Source: Mycolicibacterium chlorophenolicum (GTDB lineage Bacteria; Actinomycetota; Actinomycetes; Mycobacteriales; Mycobacteriaceae). Taken from it: a DNA stretch of 64,000 nucleotides. The translations under genes and the position numbers were made by a program. This document shows positions 18,638-28,572 of the stretch, in pieces. The notes under the pieces were generated by a model. It did no database searches, was not told where the DNA came from, and was given only the letters and a program-made list of their open reading frames with translations. The stretch spans positions 427,111 to 491,110 of the forward strand of contig NZ_JYNL01000020.1 in NCBI RefSeq assembly GCF_001044235.1, in the 5' to 3' direction. How positions within the stretch are numbered: position 1 is the first letter of the stretch; each line of letters opens with the position of its first letter.

Positions 18638-20551
18638 TCAGACCCGGCGACCGGTCGTCGTGGTGTCGGCACCGCCGAGCGGCGTCGTCGCCTCCGGGTC
18701 GTCGGACAGGCTGTCGAGTGTGCGGGCGATACGGTGCAGTTCGCGTCCGATCGACCCGTCGGTCTGCGCTGCGCGAACCGGAACATGCTGCGCGGCATCG
18801 GATTCCGAACGTACCGCTGCCAGCCGACACGACAGCGCCTCGAGGTCCTCGCGGACTGCAGCGTCGCGCAGAGATGCCGGATCGGCGGAGACCTCCCGCG
18901 CTAGCTGACGTGCCGAGCGGCCCAGAGCGGTCAGCATGACCACCCGTCGGCGCCGCCGGCCCGAGCCGATCCCCGGAAAGGGTTGCGTCAGAGGCTCGGC
19001 CACCAGACGAAGATCGTGGGCTTTCTGCTCGACGGCGCGGGCGGCGTCGCGCAGGTCGCGCGATCGACGGCTGGCGTCGGGGTCGGCCAGGGTGTCGATG
19101 AAGCTCTGCAGTTCTTCGAGGAGGTCGCTCTCGGATTCCCGGATCTTGGTCCGCGAGCTGGTCGGGAACACGAGCATCGCGGCCACGCCGCCGAGCGCGA
19201 CACCGATGGCCGTTTCGGCCACCCGCAGTTCCAGCACCTGGCCGCTGAACTGACCCATCAGGTCGTAGACGATCGCCAGGATCGTCGTGATGCCCGCCAT
19301 CGCCAGGATGTAGGAGACTCCGAACAGGTAGAGCGAGACGAAGACACCCACCCCCAGCAGCACGAGCTGAACGTCGGGATGACCGCTGACGGCGGTGCCC
19401 AGCGCCATGCCGGCCGCCGCGCCGATCGTCGTTCCCAGCAGCCGCTCGGAGCCGCGCACCACGCTCTCGGCCGCGGTAGCCGGACGGGTGAAGACCACGA
19501 ACGCGCCGATCGCCGCCCAGTACCACCGCTGGGTGGAGACCAGCAGACCGATCGGCACGGCCAGGCCGGTGGCGACCGTGGCCTGCAGCGCCTTGCGGAG
19601 GTCGGGCGAGAGCCGGCTGTGCGGTTCGTCATCCTCGGCGGAATCCTCGTCGTCGCTGTCCGTCTCGTCGTCGCTGCCCTCCTCCTCCGGTCGGGCCGTG
19701 CGTCCTGCCTCGCGAAGCTCCGCGACGATCTGGTCGAGTTCGTCTTCGTCGAGGTCGGTACCGCTGGCGCCGTGCACCGCGCGCTCACCCAGAGCCTCGG
19801 CAGCCAGCGTCGCGTGCAGAACCAGATCGTGCAGACGCAGCGACGTTTCGTCGTCGGAGTCGCCGAGTTGACCGTCGATCGCCAGTTCCGTCTCGCGCAG
19901 CCCGAGGATGCGCCGCCGGAGCCGGCTCCGCCGCCTGCCGTCGATGCCGTCGTCACCGTCGCGGACCACCTGCTCGGCCGCGCGTCGAACCTGTCCGACC
20001 CGGGTGACGAAAGCGTCGACGGTGCGACGTAGATCGCCGACCGGCCGGTCGGGCACGAGCACCTCCTTGACCACACCGGCGACGACGGCGCCGGCACAGA
20101 CAGCCAGCGCGGTCCACCACAGCCCACTGGTGGGGATGCGCAGGAAGATCGCCATGAAATAGGACATGAAGCCCAACATCCCCAGGGCCATTCCCCGCGG
20201 CCCGTAGCGCTGGACGTAGGTGGCCACGCCCGCGGCGGCGACGAAGGCGACGTGACTGGCGATGCTCGCGTCGAACAGCAGGCTGCCCACCGCGACGCCA
20301 CCGAAAGCGGTGAGTACACCGAGACCGAGAGTGATCATCCGGGCACGTCGCGACTCGTCGTTGACGGCCATGGTGCCGATCATCGCGACGACCACTCCCG
20401 GCGCGGCGGGAAGGATGGACTGACCGAGTGCCGCGGCGAGCAGGGCGACCACGACAACCGCTCCGCCGACGGCGAGCGTCCCCCGCGCGGCCATCCGCAG
20501 CCGCTGATGCGACGGGTCGGAGGCGACAACGCGGGCGACCGCCCGCTCCAT
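18638..20551 (-). CDS. FUSC-family membrane transporter (aromatic acid exporter-like)
   Basis: The protein of about 637 residues has two blocks of hydrophobic segments (about residues 20-165 and 325-460) separated by a long soluble linker. The linker contains an acidic run rich in Asp/Glu (around 290-310). This two-halved layout, with the second block resembling the first, is the FUSC (fusaric acid resistance) architecture, related to AaeB efflux proteins. The soluble C-terminal tail is rich in Arg and Asp. The start is uncertain: ATG 20551 is used, but nearby GTGs are possible. It is divergent from a TetR gene with a palindromic operator between, suggesting ligand-induced efflux. Confidence 0.78.
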   Translation of the reverse strand: MERAVARVVASDPSHQRLRMAARGTLAVGGAVVVVALLAAALGQSILPAAPGVVVAMIGTMAVNDESRRARMITLGLGVLTAFGGVAVGSLLFDASIASHVAFVAAAGVATYVQRYGPRGMALGMLGFMSYFMAIFLRIPTSGLWWTALAVCAGAVVAGVVKEVLVPDRPVGDLRRTVDAFVTRVGQVRRAAEQVVRDGDDGIDGRRRSRLRRRILGLRETELAIDGQLGDSDDETSLRLHDLVLHATLAAEALGERAVHGASGTDLDEDELDQIVAELREAGRTARPEEEGSDDETDSDDEDSAEDDEPHSRLSPDLRKALQATVATGLAVPIGLLVSTQRWYWAAIGAFVVFTRPATAAESVVRGSERLLGTTIGAAAGMALGTAVSGHPDVQLVLLGVGVFVSLYLFGVSYILAMAGITTILAIVYDLMGQFSGQVLELRVAETAIGVALGGVAAMLVFPTSSRTKIRESESDLLEELQSFIDTLADPDASRRSRDLRDAARAVEQKAHDLRLVAEPLTQPFPGIGSGRRRRRVVMLTALGRSARQLAREVSADPASLRDAAVREDLEALSCRLAAVRSESDAAQHVPVRAAQTDGSIGRELHRIARTLDSLSDDPEATTPLGGADTTTTGRRV

Positions 20552-20601
20552 CACTCGACGCACGCCTGCCACCGTCGGGAGGTACCCCCACCACCAAAAG
20601 A

Positions 20602-20618
20602 TGAAACAGATTGTTTCA
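20602..20618. promoter_or_regulatory. Palindromic operator candidate TGAAACA-GAT-TGTTTCA
   Basis: Perfect 7-base arms flank a 3-base centre, in the spacer between the FUSC transporter and the TetR gene. A further half-site, ATGAAAC, lies at about 20637-20643, just ahead of the TetR ATG at 20648. The position and symmetry fit autorepression by the adjacent TetR and control of the transporter. Confidence 0.6.
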
Positions 20619-20647
20619 CGGCGTTCTGTGGTGGTAATGAAACGACC

Positions 20648-21190
20648 ATGGGCCAGTCCAGTCGCGACCTGCTCGAGTCCGCCGCGCAGGCGCTCGCCGA
20701 GGATCCCGCAGCCTCCATGGCAGACATCGCGGTCGCCGCCGGAGTGGGCCGGGCGACGGCATGGCGGCACCTCGGGTCACGGGAGCAACTGTTGGCCGAT
20801 CTGTACCGCCGGTCTCTCGCGGAGACGCGCGAGGCGCTGGAGCGCACGCTGGGGCCAGAGCCGGAGGTCACCCCGGAGATCGCTGCCGACGTCGTCGAAG
20901 CGTTCGGCGCCATCGGCGATCGGTATCGCGCGGTGCGTCAGTTGAGGCCGGTCGACGACCGGACACGGCAGGAGGTCACCGCGGTGCTGCGGCCGCTGCG
21001 CGAGGGCATCGCGCGGGGGCAGCGGGCGGGGCACGTGCGGGGCGACATCACTCCCGACTTGGCCGTCAGCCTGCTCACCGGCGCGGTCGCGGCGGCGTTG
21101 GACCCGCGGGCGGGCATGTCCGATGCATCCGAGGCGCTGCGCGACGCCGGCCGCGTGCTGGCCGACGGCCTGCGGCCGCGAGCGGATTAG
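20648..21190 (+). CDS. TetR/AcrR family transcriptional regulator
   Basis: The 180-residue protein has an N-terminal helix-turn-helix (about residues 5-50): LLESAAQALAEDP, then MADIAVAAGVGRATAWRHLGSREQL. The C-terminal half is a short helical ligand domain. The start is ATG 20648; upstream readings cross the operator. It is divergent from the FUSC transporter, and the palindrome at 20602-20618 is the likely binding site. It is therefore most likely the local efflux repressor. Confidence 0.82.
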   Translation: MGQSSRDLLESAAQALAEDPAASMADIAVAAGVGRATAWRHLGSREQLLADLYRRSLAETREALERTLGPEPEVTPEIAADVVEAFGAIGDRYRAVRQLRPVDDRTRQEVTAVLRPLREGIARGQRAGHVRGDITPDLAVSLLTGAVAAALDPRAGMSDASEALRDAGRVLADGLRPRAD

Positions 21191-21206
21191 GTTCCGGCAG
21201 TGCCGT

Positions 21207-22417
<1,211 letters not shown>

Positions 22418-22433
22418 CTAACTTGTCGGTGGT

Positions 22434-22449
22434 TCGAACTAGTGTTCGA
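22434..22449. promoter_or_regulatory. Mycobacterial SOS (LexA) box TCGAAC-TAGT-GTTCGA
   Basis: Perfect 6-base arms with a 4-base centre exactly match the mycobacterial LexA consensus TCGAAC-N4-GTTCGA. It lies just before the DUF222/HNH gene start (22453) and 26 bases upstream of dapB on the other strand. SOS control of 13E12-family genes is known in M. tuberculosis. Expected effect: induction of the HNH gene after DNA damage. Any effect on dapB is open. Confidence 0.88.
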
Positions 22450-22452
22450 TGT

Positions 22453-24072
22453 GTGGGTGAAGTCGCGAGCGCGGTGGAGGCGATCCGGTCGCAGATCGCG
22501 ATGCTGCACGACACCTGCGACACCCTGACCCACCGCGAGCTGGTGGAGCTTTTGGCGGAGGTGACGACCGTGCTGCGCAGCGTCCCGGCGTTGGAGCATC
22601 GGGTGCTGGCGCGGCTCACGGCCGAGACCGAGCCGCACCGACTCGGGGAGTCGTCGTGGAAGACGGTGCTCACCACCGCGCTGCGGGTCTCTGATCGTGA
22701 GGCCAAACGCCGGCTGGCCCACGCCGCGGCGCTGGGCCCGCGGCAAGCGATCAGCGGGGAGCCGTTGGCGCCGGTGTGGGAAGCCACCGCCGCCGCCCAA
22801 GCCCGCGGCGCCCTCGATGCTGAGCACGTGGCCGTGATCGCCACCTTTCACGACAAGCTGCCCTCGTGGGTGGATGTCGGCACCCGGGCCGCCGCAGACC
22901 GCCAGTTGGCCTCGGTGGGTGCGGGCCTCAAACCCGAGGACTTGAAGAAGGCAGCCGAGCGGTTGGCGGCGAAGATCGATCAGGACGGTCCCGAACCCAC
23001 CGACGCCGAACGCGCCCGCCGCCGACCCGAGGACTTGAAGAAGGCAGCCGAGCGGTTGGCGGCGAAGATCGATCAGGACGGTCCCGAACCCACCGACGCC
23101 GAACGCGCCCGCCGCCGCGCCGTCACCCTGGGCGAGCAGCAGGCCGACGGGATGAGCAAGCTCTCGGGCTGGGTGACTCCGGAATGGCGGGCGGTCTATG
23201 AAGCCCTCGAGGCCAAACTCGCCGCCCCCGGCGCCTGCAACCCCGACGACGAACCGGAATGGCGGGCGGTCTATGAAGCCCTCGAGGCCAAACTCGCCGC
23301 CCCCGGCGCCTGCAACCCCGACGACGACACCCCCTGCATCGACGGCCAACCCGATCAGGACCAACGCCGCGCTGACACCCGCAGCCCCGCGCAGCGTCGC
23401 CACGACGCCTGGCTCGCGGTCGGCCGGATGGCGCTGTGCTCCAAGAAGCTGGGCCAGCACAACGGATTACCCGTCACACCCGCGCAGCGTCGCCACGACG
23501 CCTGGCTCGCGGTCGGCCGGATGGCGCTGTGCTCCAAGAAGCTGGGCCAGCACAACGGATTACCCGTCACGGTCATAGTCTCCACGACCTTGCAGGAACT
23601 CGAGAAGGGCGCCGGAGTGGCCGTCACCGGCGGCGGCTCCCTGCTGCCGATGGCCGATCTGATCCGGATGGCCTCGCATGCGTTCCACTATCTGGCGGTG
23701 TTCGATCAGCACGCCAGCCAAGCCTTGTATCTGGGCCGGTCGAAGCGGATCGCGTCGCCGGCGCAAAGGATCGTGCTGCATGCGCGTGACCGCGGCTGCA
23801 CGAGGCCCGGCTGCACCGTGCCGGGCTACTGGTGCCAGGTCCATCACCTGACGGACTGGAAGAACGGCGGGCGCACCGACGTCGACACCACGACCCTGGC
23901 CTGCGGCCCGGAAAACCGGATGATCGAGACCACCAAGTGGACCACCCACCGAAACCCCAAAGGCCAAACCGAATGGATCCCCCCACCCGACCTCGACACC
24001 GGCCAGCACCGCGTCAACGGCTACCACCACCCCGAACGCCACCTCCTGCCCGAAGACGACCAAGGACCGTAG
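22453..24072 (+). CDS. DUF222/HNH endonuclease domain protein (13E12 repeat family) with internal duplications
   Basis: The 539-residue protein has an N-terminal DUF222 region and a C-terminal HNH nuclease motif (CTRPGCTVPGYWCQVHHL, then W-K-N-GG and TTTLACGPENRM). This is the build of the mycobacterial REP13E12 proteins, whose role is unknown but which are DNA-damage induced. Three stretches are duplicated in tandem, in frame (see the repeats at 22932, 23179 and 23386). Removing one copy of each gives about 452 residues, normal for the family. The first plausible start is GTG 22453; earlier codons would lie inside the SOS box. The HNH domain itself is intact. Confidence 0.85.
   Translation: MGEVASAVEAIRSQIAMLHDTCDTLTHRELVELLAEVTTVLRSVPALEHRVLARLTAETEPHRLGESSWKTVLTTALRVSDREAKRRLAHAAALGPRQAISGEPLAPVWEATAAAQARGALDAEHVAVIATFHDKLPSWVDVGTRAAADRQLASVGAGLKPEDLKKAAERLAAKIDQDGPEPTDAERARRRPEDLKKAAERLAAKIDQDGPEPTDAERARRRAVTLGEQQADGMSKLSGWVTPEWRAVYEALEAKLAAPGACNPDDEPEWRAVYEALEAKLAAPGACNPDDDTPCIDGQPDQDQRRADTRSPAQRRHDAWLAVGRMALCSKKLGQHNGLPVTPAQRRHDAWLAVGRMALCSKKLGQHNGLPVTVIVSTTLQELEKGAGVAVTGGGSLLPMADLIRMASHAFHYLAVFDQHASQALYLGRSKRIASPAQRIVLHARDRGCTRPGCTVPGYWCQVHHLTDWKNGGRTDVDTTTLACGPENRMIETTKWTTHRNPKGQTEWIPPPDLDTGQHRVNGYHHPERHLLPEDDQGP
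22932..23117 (+). repeat. Tandem duplication 1 in the HNH gene (2 x 93 bases)
   Basis: Copy 1 is 22932-23024 and copy 2 is 23025-23117, identical at every base. They encode the stretch starting PEDLKKAAERL, 31 residues per unit. The unit begins at a CCC codon. The base before that codon at the junction is A, making the junction arginine codon CGA, where the far end of copy 2 has CGC. The boundaries share no microhomology. Confidence 0.95.
23179..23328 (+). repeat. Tandem duplication 2 in the HNH gene (75-base period)
   Basis: Copies 23179-23252 and 23254-23327 are identical over 74 bases and separated by a single A (23253) that matches neither flank (T before copy 1, C after copy 2). The unit encodes PEWRAVYEALEAKL onward, 25 residues per period. 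The unit starts at a CCG codon, and the junction codon reads GAA where the undisturbed codon is GAC. Confidence 0.95.
23386..23571 (+). repeat. Tandem duplication 3 in the HNH gene (93-base period)
   Basis: Copies 23386-23477 and 23479-23570 are identical over 92 bases and separated by a single A (23478) that matches neither flank (C before copy 1, G after copy 2). The unit encodes PAQRRHDAWLAVGRM onward, 31 residues per period. The unit starts at a CCC codon, and the junction codon is ACA where the undisturbed codon is ACG. Confidence 0.95.
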
Positions 24073-24094
24073 CGGCACAGCTACGCTCGGCTGC

Positions 24095-24466
24095 ATGAAC
24101 GTCAACGTTGCCGTATTCGTCGCGGCCGGTGCCGTGGCATCCGCGTGTGTGCTGGCAGCTCCGGCAGGGGCCGTGCCGAGCTACGGCAGCAACGGCGTCT
24201 TCGGGGTGACCACCCAACCCCGCGACGGCTGGGCCACGACGTTCATCCCGCCGGGGCGCTACCGGGTGGACCAGTCACCCAGCATGCAGCCATACCAAAG
24301 TCCGCCCGGCTTCTGGCTGCGGTGCCGCGACTTCCCCTGTGCCGGAACATCTCCGGGGAACATCATCGGTAACGGCGACGCCCTGCGCGATACGCCGACG
24401 TTCGTCGACATCCTGCCGACCGACGTCGCGATCGCGCTGCACAACGTCACGCTCACCCCCGCCTGA
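24095..24466 (+). CDS. Secreted hypothetical protein
   Basis: The 123-residue protein has a Sec-type signal peptide (residues 1 to about 26, hydrophobic core VAVFVAAGAVASACVLAAP, cleavage near AGAVP). The mature part of about 97 residues contains PPGRYRVDQSPSMQPYQSPPGFWLRC and two cysteines that could form a disulfide. Proteins of this kind occur in many mycobacteria without a known role. The start is ATG 24095. The 3' end overlaps the convergent last gene of the hydrogenase operon by 14 bases. I do not recognise a named family. Confidence 0.65.
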   Translation: MNVNVAVFVAAGAVASACVLAAPAGAVPSYGSNGVFGVTTQPRDGWATTFIPPGRYRVDQSPSMQPYQSPPGFWLRCRDFPCAGTSPGNIIGNGDALRDTPTFVDILPTDVAIALHNVTLTPA

Positions 24467-25286
24467 CGGCCAGCGCCGGATCGAACGTCGCCCGCGCGGT
24501 CACCGACGCCGCGGCGGCCGCCACCACGACACCGGCGTCGCCGTCCCGCCCTTTCGCGAAGACGATCTCCGCACTGTCGGGTCCGTCGCGGTGCGCCATC
24601 AGGTAGTCGTAGAGCAACCAGTCCAGCGCGCACGCCACGCCGTACGGATCCGCCTCGGGGTGCGCCGCGGCCGATGTCACCGCCTGCAACGCCTCGATGT
24701 GTTCCGTCCGCGCCGCATCCCGGTTGGTGCCTGAGCTGTCGAACAGCAGCATCGACAGGGTCAACGGCAGCCGCGCGCCCGACTCGGTGCGCACCACCCA
24801 GCGGCTGCCCTTCCACGGCCGGCCCGCGTCGACGTAGACCATCTCGCCGTACCCGCCGACGACACCGAGCGTCGGCTCCGCCAACTCACCGTCCAACGGC
24901 GCCGGCCCCAGCATGTCCAAGGGCTGCCGCGCCAGGATCGACATCAGCACTGCCGTGCCGATGATGCGGCCGGCCCGGGAGTCGGGCCTCATGTCGAGCA
25001 CATCGACGGCCCGCGCGTAGTCCAGGCAGGCGTCGTCCAGGCTGCGGTACAGCTCCGCGAGATCCTCGCGGTCCTGCTGCGTGGGCCGCCGTCCCCCGCC
25101 CAGCAGTTCGCCGAACCGCCGCGCCGCATCGATCATCGCGTCGTCGAGCGCCGAGAGGTGCGTCGCCGCCAGGCGGTCGGGTTCGTCGTCGTCACCCACC
25201 AGATCGACCAGGGTGGTGGGCAGGCTGCCAGCGGTCGCCCAGTGGAACCCGATCTGGTTGTCCTGCTGGATGATCCGCGGCCTCAC
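24453..25286 (-). CDS. Unknown protein at the end of the hydrogenase operon
   Basis: The 277-residue protein has no family I recognise. It begins [15 protein letters not shown], has a helical middle (SLDDACLDYARAVDVLDMRPDSRAGR), and a GGYGEMVYVDAGRPWKGSRWVVRTESG segment that looks like a beta-rich barrel. The C terminus is alanine-rich. No signal peptide or membrane segment is evident. The GTG start at 25286 overlaps the NHL gene stop as GTGA, so it is translationally coupled to the hydrogenase genes. A role in assembling or anchoring the enzyme is inferred only from this context. Confidence 0.6.
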   Translation of the reverse strand: MRPRIIQQDNQIGFHWATAGSLPTTLVDLVGDDDEPDRLAATHLSALDDAMIDAARRFGELLGGGRRPTQQDREDLAELYRSLDDACLDYARAVDVLDMRPDSRAGRIIGTAVLMSILARQPLDMLGPAPLDGELAEPTLGVVGGYGEMVYVDAGRPWKGSRWVVRTESGARLPLTLSMLLFDSSGTNRDAARTEHIEALQAVTSAAAHPEADPYGVACALDWLLYDYLMAHRDGPDSAEIVFAKGRDGDAGVVVAAAAASVTARATFDPALAVRRG

Positions 25287-26476
25287 GATCGCCGCCACAG
25301 CATCACGCGGTTGTTCCCCGAATCCGCGACCGCGAGCAGGTCTCCGTGCAGGCTCAACCCGTAGGGCCAGCACAGCGTGTCCCGGCCGACCAGCGCCCAC
25401 CGGTTCTCACCGTTCGACGCGAAGTCGGGTTGCGCCAGCACATGGTCGGCGGGCCGGCCACCGAGCGGCTCCTCCGGCAGCCCGTCCCACATCAGGATGC
25501 GGTTGTTGGCGGTATCGGCGACCACCAGGAGCTCGCCGTCGTAGTCCACCGCGTACGGGAATCGGAACCGGTCACCGGTGTGCGGGCCGTAGGGCCACTC
25601 CTGCGCGGTGACGAAGTCCGGCTGTCCCAGAACGGAATTCGCCGGCGCATCGACGACCGGGTGCGGCGACCAGCCCAGCACCCGGTGATCGCCCGCGTCG
25701 GCCACCAGCAGCAGGTCCGGCGTGCCGGTGATCGCGTGCGGCCACCGGAAACTCGACGGACCCGCCGCCGCACCTCGGTTCTCCTCGCGGCCACTCGGTG
25801 ACGGTTGCCCGAGCACGATGTCGGCGGCCTGCCCCGGCTCCGGCACACCGCCGCTGAATCCCAGCACCCGCCGATTACCGGTATCGGCCACCCAGAACCG
25901 TCCGCCGAGCACCGCGAACCCGAACGGCCAGTAGAACGTTCCCGCCGAGCACTCGCCGCCCGCATTCGGGTCCACCGACGCGCTGTCGGGCTGACCGATC
26001 ACCACATCCGGCGCGACGTCGTCGGACTGCGGCACCACGTTCCAGATCAGGATCCGATGATGCCAGGCGTCGGCGACGATCAGCCGCCCGTCGACGATCG
26101 CAACGCCGGTCGGCAGGTTCATGCCGCGCTCAGGTCCGCGACCGCCCGCCGCGCGGCCCTCGGTACCGCCGTCGGGCTGACCGAGCACCACGTCGGCCGG
26201 CTGCTCGTCTTCCTGCGGGACACCGTGCCAGATCAGGACGCGATGGTTGCCGGAGTCGGCGACCACGACATGATCGTCGTCGGCGAAAACCCCACGGGGC
26301 GAATACATCCACGACATGCTCGGCATCGCCTGCGGCAGCGCGAGACCACCTGGAGCGGGCGCACCCAGCCAGGTCTGCGGTCGCCAACCGCCGCCGCGGT
26401 CATCAGCCAGCACCGCGGTCGGCATCTGCCCGGCGGGTCGGCCCGCCACGGTGTGCCGCACCGTGTAGCGACTCAT
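25283..26476 (-). CDS. NHL-repeat beta-propeller protein of the hydrogenase operon
   Basis: The 397-residue protein is built of about six NHL-type repeats. Each carries a [16 protein letters not shown] core (also [60 protein letters not shown]), most followed by a VLGQPD element. These would close as a six-bladed propeller. No signal peptide is seen, so it is probably cytosolic or bound to the enzyme. The ATG at 26476 overlaps the NifU-Rieske gene by 4 bases. NHL proteins accompany group 1h hydrogenases in other actinobacteria; their role there is unproven. Confidence 0.82.
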   Translation of the reverse strand: MSRYTVRHTVAGRPAGQMPTAVLADDRGGGWRPQTWLGAPAPGGLALPQAMPSMSWMYSPRGVFADDDHVVVADSGNHRVLIWHGVPQEDEQPADVVLGQPDGGTEGRAAGGRGPERGMNLPTGVAIVDGRLIVADAWHHRILIWNVVPQSDDVAPDVVIGQPDSASVDPNAGGECSAGTFYWPFGFAVLGGRFWVADTGNRRVLGFSGGVPEPGQAADIVLGQPSPSGREENRGAAAGPSSFRWPHAITGTPDLLLVADAGDHRVLGWSPHPVVDAPANSVLGQPDFVTAQEWPYGPHTGDRFRFPYAVDYDGELLVVADTANNRILMWDGLPEEPLGGRPADHVLAQPDFASNGENRWALVGRDTLCWPYGLSLHGDLLAVADSGNNRVMLWRRS

Positions 26477-27324
26477 CGGCCGGTCCGAACCCAGACATCC
26501 CCGTCGTCGATCCGCAGTGGCAGCTGTTCGAGTTGCACGCCGGGCGCCGACAGGCACTCCCCCGACGTCGCGTCATAGCAGAAGCCGTGCCACGGGCAGG
26601 TCAGCGTTCCCGCGGACGCATCGAGGATCGCCTCGTCGAGCGGGAGCGCCTCGTGCGCGCACTCGTTGCGGTACGCCGCCAGCCGCTGCCCGATGTTGAC
26701 CACGATGACGCCGTCGGCGGGCACCGTGACCCCGTCGACCGGCACCGATTCCGCACGGGTCACCTTGACCCAGCCGTCGTCGGCCGGGCGCGGCGGCATC
26801 CGCAGCGCCTCGACCGGGATCACTGCCGGTGACGGCTCGGCGGGCACCACCTCGACCGCGCGCAGCGACGGAACACCCTGCTGCAACGCGGTTTCCACGA
26901 GCTCGCGGAGCGTCACCGACGACATCGAGCATCCGTTGCAGGCGCCTTCGAGACGCACGAAGGCGACGCCGTCCTCGATGCGGACGAGCGCGACGTCGCC
27001 GCCGTGGCTGTGCAGCTGCGGACGCACCGCGGCCAGCGCGCGCTCGGCCAGCGTGACCGGGTCGGGCCGGATGATGCCGTGCAGCGTCAGCAGCATCCGC
27101 ACCACCGGATCGTCGACGAGGTCGAACAGCAGCGGACGTGCGCCGTCGTCGGCGCGCATCCGCGACACGATCGTCGTCAACCCGGCGCGGTGGATGGCCT
27201 CCAGCGCTGCTTTGAGTTCCTCGGCCGCAGCCCGCGCGGCGGGGTCCAGATCGGCCAGCGCCGCGACCGCGGCGTCGACCCGCCCGGCGAGCGTGTCGAG
27301 ATCAGTGGTGTCGGTGAGCGTCAT
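26473..27324 (-). CDS. NifU-like / Rieske [2Fe-2S] fusion protein
   Basis: The 283-residue protein has three parts: a helical N-terminal region (1-80); a NifU C-terminal-type domain (about 85-150) with the cluster motif CNGC (Cys129, Cys132); and a Rieske domain (about 185-283) with CAH (Cys222/His224) and CPWH (Cys243/His246). All four Rieske ligands are present. It could carry electrons from the hydrogenase to the quinone pool or respiratory chain, or deliver clusters. Such a fusion accompanies high-affinity mycobacterial hydrogenases (HucE/HhyE-like). It is coupled at both ends by 4-base overlaps. Confidence 0.85.
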   Translation of the reverse strand: MTLTDTTDLDTLAGRVDAAVAALADLDPAARAAAEELKAALEAIHRAGLTTIVSRMRADDGARPLLFDLVDDPVVRMLLTLHGIIRPDPVTLAERALAAVRPQLHSHGGDVALVRIEDGVAFVRLEGACNGCSMSSVTLRELVETALQQGVPSLRAVEVVPAEPSPAVIPVEALRMPPRPADDGWVKVTRAESVPVDGVTVPADGVIVVNIGQRLAAYRNECAHEALPLDEAILDASAGTLTCPWHGFCYDATSGECLSAPGVQLEQLPLRIDDGDVWVRTGR

Positions 27325-28556
27325 CGCGCCCCCTCCCGGGAGATCTCGTCGAGCACACCGCGCACCGAGCGCACCGCGTCGGTGTCACCGAGTTCCTCGA
27401 ACAGGAACCGCGCCTCGTAGAGTTTCGCCTTCGCCTGGTCGAACACGCCGAGGTGGGCGAGCACGTTGCCCTGGTTGGCCAGTACCCGGGCGCGCCCACT
27501 CGGGTCGGTCTCGCGGTCGCGGGCTTCGAGCACGGCCTCGTAGATCTCGACCGCCTCCACCAGATTCTCCTCACGATGCCGAGAAGGGGTGTACACCAAC
27601 GAGTTCGCGAGATTGAGCTGGACGCTCGCCCACCGCTGCGGATGCTCGTCGCGAGTGAACACGGTCAGCGCCTGACGCAGGGACTGCGCGGCGATGCCCA
27701 ACCGCAACTGGCCGGAGGCTTCCACCATCGGCATCGTCAGGTAGGCCGTCGCCAGGTCGGCGTGGCCGGACGCCCACAGCAGCGGCGCGTCCTCGCGCCG
27801 GATCAGCTGCAGCGCCGAGTGATAGTGCGGGATCGCGGCCGGCATCAGTTCGGGCCGTTGCGCGGCCTGCTCGTGCAGCACGCCCGCCGCGGCCAGGTGC
27901 AGTTCGGCGCGGGCGACCTTGAGTCCGTCGGCACCGCCCAGCAGCGTCAGCGCGCGCTCGAACCGGCCCACCGCGGACGGCTCGCCCGCGTCGCGGCACA
28001 GCCCTGCCGCGGCACCCGCCAGCACGCCGGCCAAGGCGCGGCTCACCGGCGTCGCCGTCTGCGCGGCCTTATCGAGGATCGCGACGGCTTCGATCGGCGC
28101 GTGCGCGTCGACGGCGGCAGACGCTGCGACCGCCAGCACCGTGGCGGCCAGTTCGCCGTCGAGGCCGTCGGCGTCGGGCACGGCGTCGCTGCGTCCGAGC
28201 GCGAACAGCACCACGTCGACGAGCACCCCGAGTCCGCCGAGACCGGCGCGCACGACGTCGGGCGAGACGCCGTCCGGGTCGAGGACGAAGCGGTTATACC
28301 GCGACACCGGATCGTCGCCGGTCAGCGCGGCCAGTGCAGCGGCGCGGTCCCCGAGGTAGGCGTGCCGGTGCGCGGTCATGCGCTCCGGCCAGACCTCGGG
28401 CAGGCATCCCGCCAGCAGCGCGGCGCGCGCCGCATCGGTGTCCTGTCCTGCAGGGATGAGCAGGTACCCCAGGGGAAGGCCGAACACGCCCAGCGGTTGC
28501 GGGCGGGTCACCAGCCCGGCGTCCGCCTCGGTCGGTTCGACGGCGATATCGGTCAC
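27321..28556 (-). CDS. Tetratricopeptide-repeat protein of the hydrogenase operon
   Basis: The 411-residue, mostly helical protein has TPR-like repeats in its C-terminal two thirds. Examples are the segments around [36 protein letters not shown] and [16 protein letters not shown], ending with [20 protein letters not shown]. The N-terminal 120 residues include a conserved-looking [31 protein letters not shown] stretch of unknown nature. TPR proteins serve as protein-docking scaffolds; docking of the hydrogenase or its electron partner is an inference from position. The start is ATG 28556, 16 bases after the small unknown gene. Confidence 0.75.
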   Translation of the reverse strand: MTDIAVEPTEADAGLVTRPQPLGVFGLPLGYLLIPAGQDTDAARAALLAGCLPEVWPERMTAHRHAYLGDRAAALAALTGDDPVSRYNRFVLDPDGVSPDVVRAGLGGLGVLVDVVLFALGRSDAVPDADGLDGELAATVLAVAASAAVDAHAPIEAVAILDKAAQTATPVSRALAGVLAGAAAGLCRDAGEPSAVGRFERALTLLGGADGLKVARAELHLAAAGVLHEQAAQRPELMPAAIPHYHSALQLIRREDAPLLWASGHADLATAYLTMPMVEASGQLRLGIAAQSLRQALTVFTRDEHPQRWASVQLNLANSLVYTPSRHREENLVEAVEIYEAVLEARDRETDPSGRARVLANQGNVLAHLGVFDQAKAKLYEARFLFEELGDTDAVRSVRGVLDEISREGAR

Positions 28557-28572
28557 GGCCCTCCCCTGCGAT

